Origin: Pochonia chlamydosporia 170
Taxonomy: Eukaryota; Ascomycota; Sordariomycetes; Hypocreales; Clavicipitaceae
Assembly: GCF_001653235.2 (NCBI RefSeq)
Contig: NW_019154047.1
Location: 124,001 to 188,000, forward strand
Direction: 5' to 3'
Length of the DNA stretch: 64,000 nt
Positions within the stretch are counted from its first letter, which is position 1. Each line of letters opens with the position of its first letter. Shown here one piece after another: positions 57,313-64,000 of the stretch. The position numbers and the translations under genes are program-made. Below the pieces are notes generated by a model. That model had not been told where the DNA came from. It was given only the letters and a program-made list of their open reading frames with translations, and ran no database searches.

Positions 57313-58518
57313 ATGGGGGTGCAAAAGAAAGCGAAACTGCCCGTTCCAAAGATTCTCCGCATACCGGAGGTGCTGGATTTGATATTACAGACTGTCAGTA
57401 CCCAAAGCTGTCCTGATAGCCACCTGAAAACAACGCCTAGCTCTCTCGATGTCATCTCCACACGTCCGCACAACTATTTTGCCATGTCGGAAGGCAGTTC
57501 CACCGCGTTGTACTCGCCCAACCGCGAAGACCCCGATATGTCTCAAGACAACGATCTCTCCGCTAGTGACGAGGACTCGGCGTACGGAGGAGAACTGCCT
57601 GATACAACGGTTCTGGCTCCCGAAGAAGTGTTCGAATTTGAAACGATATACAACCGGGAATATCATGTGTACTTCCAAAATGGGAAGTACCCCTATCCCA
57701 GTGACGACCGGGAGAAAGAACGGCAAACCGACTTCCACCGCCACATCAAAGCCTACCTTGCGGGTGAAGGCCCTTATGGTGACCACGGCCTCTTTTCCGC
57801 ACCTTTTAACACTAGGAATGGTGCAAATATCCTCGATATTGCTACAGGAACTGGCAAGTGGGCTATTGATATGGGTGACAAGTTTCCCGAAGCCACTATC
57901 ACAGGGATCGATCTTAGCCCAATTCAATTAGAATATGTTCCTCTAAACGTCAACTTTGTTATTGATGATGTCGAGTTATCTTGGGATGATCCCGCTCGGT
58001 ACGACTACGTCCACTGTCGACACGTGGGAGGTTGTATGCAAAACTTTTCACTCCTTATTAAACGGATATACGAACACCTAAAGTCCGAAGGATGGGTAGA
58101 ATTTCATGAGCTCTCAATGGAATTCATGTCTACTGATAATAACAAAGCCGGCGTGGGTGAAGAACTTTCGGAACTTATACGGATTTTGAACGATGCATGC
58201 TCCAAAATGGGAAGAATTTTATATCCAATGCAGGATTTGGAAAGTCGGCTTTCAGAAGCTGGATTTAAACAGATTCAGCGACGGGATTTCTGGCTCCCAG
58301 TTGGTGATTGGCCAGATAATGAGCGGGATAGGAACATAGGACTTGCAGTGAAAGACTATTTGTGGGAGGGATTAGAAGCCATCACTGCTGTACCGTTGAG
58401 AGGGCATCTACAACTGTCGAAGGAGGAAACAGAGCTGCTGTGTGCGGGAGCGAGGAAGGACCTGATTGATAAGTTACTTGTTCGCTACGAATGCGTCATA
58501 GCGCAGAAGGGAACATAA
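57313..58518 (+). CDS. LaeA-like SAM-dependent methyltransferase
   Basis: 401-residue ORF. The SAM-binding motif I is ILDIATGTGKWAIDMGD at residues 173-189; TGIDLSPIQ (motif II acidic Asp200) and VIDDVELSWDD follow. FHRHIKAYLAG, DYVHCRHVGG and LLIKRIYEHLKSEGWVEF match the layout of the fungal LaeA/methyltransferase-23 family. Before it, YNREYHVYFQNGKYPYPSDD is also typical. The real start may be ATG 57484 (MSEGSSTALYSPN); the stretch before it is optional. LaeA itself regulates secondary metabolism and development, but the family has many paralogues with other roles, and this one is more probably a paralogue. Confidence 0.85.
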   Translation: MGVQKKAKLPVPKILRIPEVLDLILQTVSTQSCPDSHLKTTPSSLDVISTRPHNYFAMSEGSSTALYSPNREDPDMSQDNDLSASDEDSAYGGELPDTTVLAPEEVFEFETIYNREYHVYFQNGKYPYPSDDREKERQTDFHRHIKAYLAGEGPYGDHGLFSAPFNTRNGANILDIATGTGKWAIDMGDKFPEATITGIDLSPIQLEYVPLNVNFVIDDVELSWDDPARYDYVHCRHVGGCMQNFSLLIKRIYEHLKSEGWVEFHELSMEFMSTDNNKAGVGEELSELIRILNDACSKMGRILYPMQDLESRLSEAGFKQIQRRDFWLPVGDWPDNERDRNIGLAVKDYLWEGLEAITAVPLRGHLQLSKEETELLCAGARKDLIDKLLVRYECVIAQKGT

Positions 58519-58864
58519 AACCTTGTACCAGGATTCAAGACGGCATTGTAAAACCACTGAAGCATTCACAGTCTTATTAGTCTCATTAAGATACCTACAG
58601 ACATTCCAGACTCCATCATATCGTCGACAACCTTTTGAGAGACTATATTCCCTGTATATACTCTACTAGCATTCCCCTTCGCAAATAAGAACATGACATG
58701 GAATAATTATTTGACCCTGGAGTCAAGTGAAGAACGAAATGGAACCGGTCGGATGATCTTTAGAGACATATACAATGGATTTCACTGAATGAACAGTCTT
58801 GGTGTTGGGAGACGCGTGGTAGTGCCAGACTAAGGGGGCGTTTAATGGCCGTTGTATTGAACCA
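58519..58864. other. Intergenic region
   Basis: 3' flank of the methyltransferase; nothing else seen. Confidence 0.35.
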
Positions 58865-59398
58865 ATGGTCGGCCATGTGGTCTCTAGAAGAGAAACCAGT
58901 AAGAGGAAGTGCTATATTAATGTATTGAAGGGCTTCACCCTGTTAGCGACGCCTGGAAGACTACATCCTGACAGTTTCTGCGATACACAGTGTGATATTG
59001 CCATCTTCGCCAGGAGGGGCAACTGGAGCACGACCATGTCTTGTGTTTACGAGAAAGGCTTACATGGCGTACTTCATGTTCAGCAACGACCGTGCTGGGT
59101 GGCAATAGCCTATGTTAACTATTACAACGCAAGGAGTGGCGACAATTGGGCGACCTTGCGAAACCTGTATCCGAAGAGGTATCTCATTCGAGTCAATGAC
59201 AAGCGACACAAGTCCCCGAACATTGAGTCACTATAGAGGGAGGTCGGACAGCTCTACGAATTGAACCAGGGACTAATCCATGTCCATCTACCGCAACCGC
59301 CCTTGGAGAAGCGACAAAAAGTTGCAATGGGACTTCAAGCTGGTAGCGACTCCGTCGGGCTACTCGGAGACGCTGCATGCTCAGGATCGACTACATAA
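58865..59398 (+). pseudogene. Orphan ORF with in-frame TAG
   Basis: One frame from ATG 58865 to TAA at 59396-59398 is broken by TAG at 59234-59236. Both sides look coding: WATLRNLYPKRYLIRVND before, and REVGQLYELNQGLIHVHL after. A CAG-to-TAG change explains the break. Family unknown. Confidence 0.35.
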
Positions 59399-60132
59399 AA
59401 ATCAGCTCCACAAAGCGATCCAGGCGTGGACAGCTAGACGGTCCTCACCTCAAGCAAGACAGTTCTAAAGCACGTTCCATCCAGGTATCCCTTCATAGAA
59501 CTATTGTAAAGAATAGGTATTTATAACATGCTGTGTTGATCTTCACTAAACTTTTTGACTAGATGGCTGTAGATGACGACATGCATGAGAAGAAGGCACC
59601 TTAAGTTGCCTGGCTATTACAGCAGTAGTTAATGGTTTTGCTCCAACATGTTGTCCGTGGAAAGAGAACCCCTACTTCTGGCGCTCTCGTTCATTTGTAC
59701 CTATTTCGGTGGTATACGGAACACAACCAGCTACTGCACTGCAACTTTGTTGACAGTTATCCGTCTCTTGGGCCGGGGCGATGTTGGTGTACCTAGTTTG
59801 AAGAACTGAATCTTGACGTTCAAGCACAGCAAAGAACGCAATCTCCCATCTGGCGGCGAGAAGACCGCAGAGTGCACCTTGGACTCCGGCTGTTTGGACG
59901 GGAGTAAGCGGAAACGGATTTTGCTGCTAGCTAACCTAAACTCTTGGCGTGTGACATGCCAAGAGCTCAAAAGAGCGTATTATTGAAAGAACTCGTACAA
60001 TAGCAACCGTTCCTAATGGTACGGAGTGTCATGAGGAAGGTCTTTGTTGTGCCAAGCGCGCACGAAGCATATAAGTATAGCTATTAACAGAAGCAGAAAA
60101 ACATTGAAGTTATATACTTATCATCTGTGCCA
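59399..60132. other. Intergenic region
   Basis: The minus-strand ORF 59731-59970 (SPPDGRLRSLLCLNVKIQ) has slight coding flavour but no supporting signals. Confidence 0.3.
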
Positions 60133-61182
60133 CTAAAGTTTAGCTAGCAATGCATCTAGGTCGGTTGGGGTTTGGCGTTCGAAAAGATCCTTGATAGCCG
60201 CTGGAGTGGTATAACCCGCCGCCAAGCAGTACTGAAGCAACAATCGACTTTGTGACGGGTCGAGGTAACCGCTCCCAATACAAAAAGGCCCAAGCCCGTA
60301 GCAATACTCAGCCACAATGAAACCGAATGAATCGGAGCTAATGACGACGGGAATGTTATTTGAGCGCGCCTGTATCAGCTTCTTTAAACTCTTGGGCCAA
60401 CTACCATCCCCAACACCTCCCAGCACCACACCTTTAGCGTTGGCAGTTGCGCTCAGGAACCGTCCTTCGTCCATATCATCTTGGTAGGGAAGGATAACCA
60501 CATCGGGTAAAGCTCCAAGGCTCGTCACATCGAAGTACCAGAGATCAACAGGCCGGGTTGGCTCATTGAAGAACCGGGGAACGGAATTTTTGAACGTTGC
60601 TATGGGACCGGTAAAAGAGTAGAATGGGCGAGATGAGGCGGTTGTCAGTTTTCTGGTATACAGTGGCTGCAATATCTCGAAGTCAAAAACGATATGGACC
60701 CCAGCGAGCCCAAGAAGTCCCAAAACCAGAGCACACAGCATGTTCTTGTCGCCGTCAGCTCCGTGACAATTGCTTGGGAGAGTTGCACCAGTCAAGATAA
60801 TGGTTCTGGTCGGTTGGATAGTTATTGATAACGAAAACGCTGTCATTAGGAGTGTATCTGTGCCGTGTAGCATAATAACAGCATCCGCGCCAGCGTTGAG
60901 CTGTCTTTGAACTTCGACGGTGAGATTCAACCGGTCTGAGGATGTTGTATCGGGACTACCCTCTCTCCCTTTCCGCTTTAGGTTTATGACTTTGATCTGG
61001 GCTTTCTCCGTCAGCCTTGGGTGCTCTTTTAGCATGTCTTTCACGGAGAGCTCCCCGCATTCGTAGCCTGCTGTCGCCGCGGGATCACTCGATATAGCTG
61101 TAATGGTCCCACCGGTGTCAATAATTACGATCTCGCGGAGTTTCCTCTGGCGACCCATTGCTGTGCTTGTGTCACGATGCAT
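60133..61182 (-). CDS. Divergent type II-like L-asparaginase
   Basis: 349 residues from ATG 61182 (or ATG 61158, eight codons in). The asparaginase/glutaminase fold is clear: IVIIDTGGTITA (residues 19-30, with the nucleophile-site Thr26), TSSDRL for the substrate-binding Ser-Asp segment, IMLHGTDTLLMTAFSL with the catalytic Thr108-Asp109 pair, then ILTGATLPSNCHGADGD. The C-terminal regulatory-like domain follows. No signal peptide, so it is probably intracellular. The Lys that normally follows ADG by about 14 residues is missing (see findings). It ends AKL, a weak PTS1-like tripeptide. Asparaginases hydrolyse asparagine to aspartate and ammonia; activity here is uncertain. Confidence 0.85.
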   Translation of the reverse strand: MHRDTSTAMGRQRKLREIVIIDTGGTITAISSDPAATAGYECGELSVKDMLKEHPRLTEKAQIKVINLKRKGREGSPDTTSSDRLNLTVEVQRQLNAGADAVIMLHGTDTLLMTAFSLSITIQPTRTIILTGATLPSNCHGADGDKNMLCALVLGLLGLAGVHIVFDFEILQPLYTRKLTTASSRPFYSFTGPIATFKNSVPRFFNEPTRPVDLWYFDVTSLGALPDVVILPYQDDMDEGRFLSATANAKGVVLGGVGDGSWPKSLKKLIQARSNNIPVVISSDSFGFIVAEYCYGLGPFCIGSGYLDPSQSRLLLQYCLAAGYTTPAAIKDLFERQTPTDLDALLAKL

Positions 61183-62295
61183 AATGAAAGGCGTTACGGG
61201 CGTTCTGGGTTCGGTAACTGGCTATGATATGTATTCGGATATCGATTCTACCTCATGACAAGTCGGTATAGCCTCATGGCTCAAAGAAAAGTAGAATAAG
61301 GATCCAAATTAATTGTTTCGTGCGATAGGGTAGTGCCATGGGCGTTACCAATTGGTGCTTGCAGAGCAGGACGTGGCGGGAGACGCTTTGGGTTCGACGA
61401 CCCAGAAACTAGCACCGCTACCAACCCATACGGGGCCCTGTCGTGATCACTGTGGGATCTCCAGAGAGCGGGGGCCTACCGCAAGGTCACATTACAAAGG
61501 AAAACCTGCCCCTTGTAGAGCAACTTCGGACTGGGTGAGAGAGAGCCCAGCCTACAGAGTCAGACGGCACGCTCGTATTTGGAACCTGATGTCCAGCCAG
61601 CCAGACGCCTGTCCTGGATCTTCTGTTGCCTTCCATTTTGGCTTAGGGGTGAGCGTATCAATGCGCTGCTGCATGGGACCAGGGCTTTGTGGTGGGGACA
61701 GGGGCATGTCAACCGTGTTGGAGTGCGCGACGCCATTTCTTCCTGAGAGAAGTCTCCTTCACTCCCCTTTCTCGTAAAGTACATATCAAAACACACAACA
61801 ATCCTAGAGACAGTCACAATCACCCTGCCCCTGAAAGCTCGACGTCTTTTGCAGTGAGTTTCATTTCTGACGCATCTGCATCCCTGCCACAGCAACCTCC
61901 CCCTTACCATATTGTCGTCCGGTGTTACGCCAACATTGTCGTAAAAAGGGGGAGACTCATTGTCCTCCACCAGAGACTATATGTTTGTCTTAATAAACAT
62001 TGCTTCCGCAGGATTCTCAAGAACTGGGGTTCAATAGAACTGGTCCCCTTTTCATACATCTTGAAGTGCCCCGGTTTTATGGTATGCTAAACATGCTTGC
62101 TATATGAGTGCTCTCTACTTCGCTTCCTGAAGTCGGCACGCGGCAACCCAGAAAATCGACATCAAACGAGTAGCAAACAAGACTGCATCCCATAAATACG
62201 ACCGGTCGTCCGACCGATCAGACAAACACCACACAAGCTAAGGCTAGAGTATTCCCAATACAAGGCTGAACAAGCATTACCAGCGAAACAGCACT
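61183..62295. other. Intergenic region
   Basis: About 1.1 kb. Overlapping ORFs on both strands at 61352-62090 do not look coding. Confidence 0.35.
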
Positions 62296-63111
62296 ATGGA
62301 TCGAAAAATCGGAGGGGCAACACCGTTGTCTAATGCAAATACGGTTCCTATTATTAATACTAGAACTATCAATCATTTCGACGGAGTATCACTCGGCAGC
62401 CAACAGCATCTTAAACGGACTACATTAGACAAGACTAGGCTGCCACCCATTTCCGAATTAGCGAGCAGCGCAGACCCAACCGAAGCCAGAGTTAACAGAA
62501 ATGAACACCCCAGCCCTGCAATGAAATGCCCAGTCACGGGCTCTTCATTTGGAATATCAAGACAGCTAGCGACCGCGGGTTGTATGACACAACAATCGAT
62601 CAAATTAGACCACCATTCACCCAACAGCCAATATACATTGCCGGAGAGATATGCGATACTGATGACAAGAGGCGATGAAAGTAAGATACATCAGCTGTTT
62701 ACCCACAAGCCAAACGATCAAAGAGTTACAACTATTAAGTGGATTTACAACTTAACCCAAGAAGAGCTGAAGGAAGATCATACTCCGCTCCCGCCACTGG
62801 ATATTGGACACATTGACTCTATTTCTCGGGAAGTGCGTCAAGATGATAATCAGTATCCCTCCGAGACAGACGTGCGAGTATGTGAATCATACAACAAGAA
62901 ATGCACAATCGCTGACGCTCTGCTAGAGAATTTTTGCATTTTTGGCAGTGCTGGTTGCAGAGTTTGGCATATCGCCACCAAGCGGGCAAAAAACCGTAAG
63001 TACATCCTACACCCTATAGGGTCTAAGCTAACTAGTACAGCGCTGTCCCGACAGTGGCTGTCCAGGAAACACGAACAAGTACAACTTATGGGGATTAAAG
63101 AAGCACTTTGA
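62296..63111 (+). CDS. Hydrophilic orphan protein, 271 aa (or 256 aa if spliced)
   Basis: ATG to TGA, with good coding character, low complexity in the first 120 residues and no signal peptide. Middle part: TIKWIYNLTQEELKED and DIGHIDSISREVRQ; then KKCTIADALLENFCIFG. A perfect 45-nt intron (62996-63040: GTAAGT donor, GCTAAC branch, TACAG acceptor) sits in frame near the 3' end, so both spliced and unspliced products keep the frame. Splicing joins TKRAKN to PLSRQWLSRKHE. The function is unknown. Confidence 0.55.
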   Translation: MDRKIGGATPLSNANTVPIINTRTINHFDGVSLGSQQHLKRTTLDKTRLPPISELASSADPTEARVNRNEHPSPAMKCPVTGSSFGISRQLATAGCMTQQSIKLDHHSPNSQYTLPERYAILMTRGDESKIHQLFTHKPNDQRVTTIKWIYNLTQEELKEDHTPLPPLDIGHIDSISREVRQDDNQYPSETDVRVCESYNKKCTIADALLENFCIFGSAGCRVWHIATKRAKNRKYILHPIGSKLTSTALSRQWLSRKHEQVQLMGIKEAL

Positions 63112-63246
63112 GAAGAACCATATAAAACCCCGCGGGGAATTGAGACTCAAGCGAATCGTCTCATGTTACGATGACATCATCCTAAATCGTGAGCCTTGAA
63201 CTCCGAAACGCACTTGAGCTAGCGAGGAGAGTGGCTAACAAGAGAA

Positions 63247-64000
63247 ATGCTTGCAACAGAGAATCCTAAAGCAAGAGATCTAGTTAAAGAGCTCGTCTAC
63301 CAAGATGCTGAAAGTTTTAGTTTGAAGATTTTTGTAAGTTACATGCTGTAACGAGCTATTCTGATATTAACCATCATAGCCCTGCGCCATCTGCAAGAAG
63401 TCATTCAATGGTGCTGTCGGTCTCACCCGTCACCGTAACAAACACAGCTACTGGTTTTCGTTCCAAAATTACTATAAGTCCCAACAAGCAATTCCAGGCC
63501 TGGCAGCTCCATGGAGACCAAAATTAGATGATCCATCGGTAAATCGAACCAATTAACCCTTGAATAGCAGCACTTTAACATCCTAACAGACAAATCGTGA
63601 AGACGGTAGCGCTTCGAGCCAGAGCCCCGTTTGTGATGGTCTCGGCCAGGGTGTATTTCCGAAAGGCTCAAGTCCAATATTTACCTACCCGGTCTCGCCA
63701 TGGACCGGTGGCAGGGCTGCAAATCAATCCGCAACTCCGTCTCTAAACCAATACTGTGAAGAGCCGCCAGTAAGCTCCGAGTCAAACCAAGTAGCCAGGC
63801 TGGGGCCTACGACGTCGACATCCCAAGAGAGCGATACCTCGAACCAGGAATGCCAATTACGTGATCCAAACCTTTTTTCCACAGTAAGTTGAATGAAAGT
63901 TGGCATTGATATATTTAGATTACAACATTAATGCCCCTCTAGGCAAAGTCGGGGTCAGGGCGTAGTGTCCCGCCTGAAGGTCCAGGTGAAAAGTGTCCCA
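63247..64000 (+). CDS. C2H2 zinc-finger protein, 5' part (runs off window)
   Basis: Exons 63247-63333, 63380-63538, 63590-63883 and 63943 onward are all in phase 0, with 46-, 51- and 59-nt introns (GTAAGT, GTAAAT and GTAAGT donors; ATAG, ACAG and CTAG acceptors). The protein starts MLATENPKARDLVKELV. Exon 2 encodes a perfect C2H2 finger, CAICKKSFNGAVGLTRHRNKH (C-x2-C-x12-H-x3-H, residues 31-51). A Ser/Pro/Gln-rich linker follows (exon 3). Exon 4 begins a second linker-finger approach (PPEGPGEKCP). Likely a transcription factor; the target is unknown. Confidence 0.7.

Overview
This window looks like nuclear DNA of a filamentous ascomycete, most likely a Sordariomycete of the order Hypocreales. 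Genes are split by short introns (about 45-96 nt) with GT..AG ends and CTAAC/CTGAC-type branch points. Recognisable proteins are fungal: an Ech42/Chit42-type chitinase, a LaeA-like methyltransferase, and a GATA-AreA/DUF3295 regulator. The order is an inference from the chitinase. Coding density is low and most proteins are orphans, so this reads as an accessory, perhaps lineage-specific, chromosome region. No intact transposon, rRNA, tRNA or CRISPR array was found.

Layout. 0-3.1 kb: the 3' end of an unknown gene, a four-exon secreted GH18 chitinase, and a secreted orphan on the other strand. 3.8-11.5 kb: orphans, including a two-exon membrane protein, a coiled-coil protein, a RING-type protein and a 55-residue Cys-rich protein. 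12.1-16.9 kb: an acyl-CoA oxidase/dehydrogenase-like enzyme ending in the peroxisomal signal SKL, a Ser/Thr-rich surface protein and a small secreted Cys-rich protein. 17.2-22.8 kb: a bHLH-type regulator, a decayed F-box-like fragment and orphans. 24.7-29.6 kb: a tandemly duplicated element and a GC-richer gene desert. 29.6-35.3 kb: a possible beta-propeller protein, a secreted orphan broken by TGA, and a five-exon orphan. 37.6-42.3 kb: a C2H2 zinc-finger protein and the GATA-AreA/DUF3295 regulator. 45.6-53.5 kb: a Cys-rich secreted candidate effector, minisatellites, and two tail-to-tail gene pairs that meet or overlap. 54-64 kb: relics, a LaeA-like methyltransferase, a divergent asparaginase, an orphan, and a C2H2 zinc-finger gene running off the end.

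No pathway joins all these genes. The recurring themes are secreted proteins, regulators (bHLH, two C2H2, RING, LaeA-like, AreA-type), and genes carrying single premature stop codons. Many gene models here were built by hand by joining exons in different frames. Their support is frame continuity, splice signals and sensible protein sequence, not database searches or RNA data.
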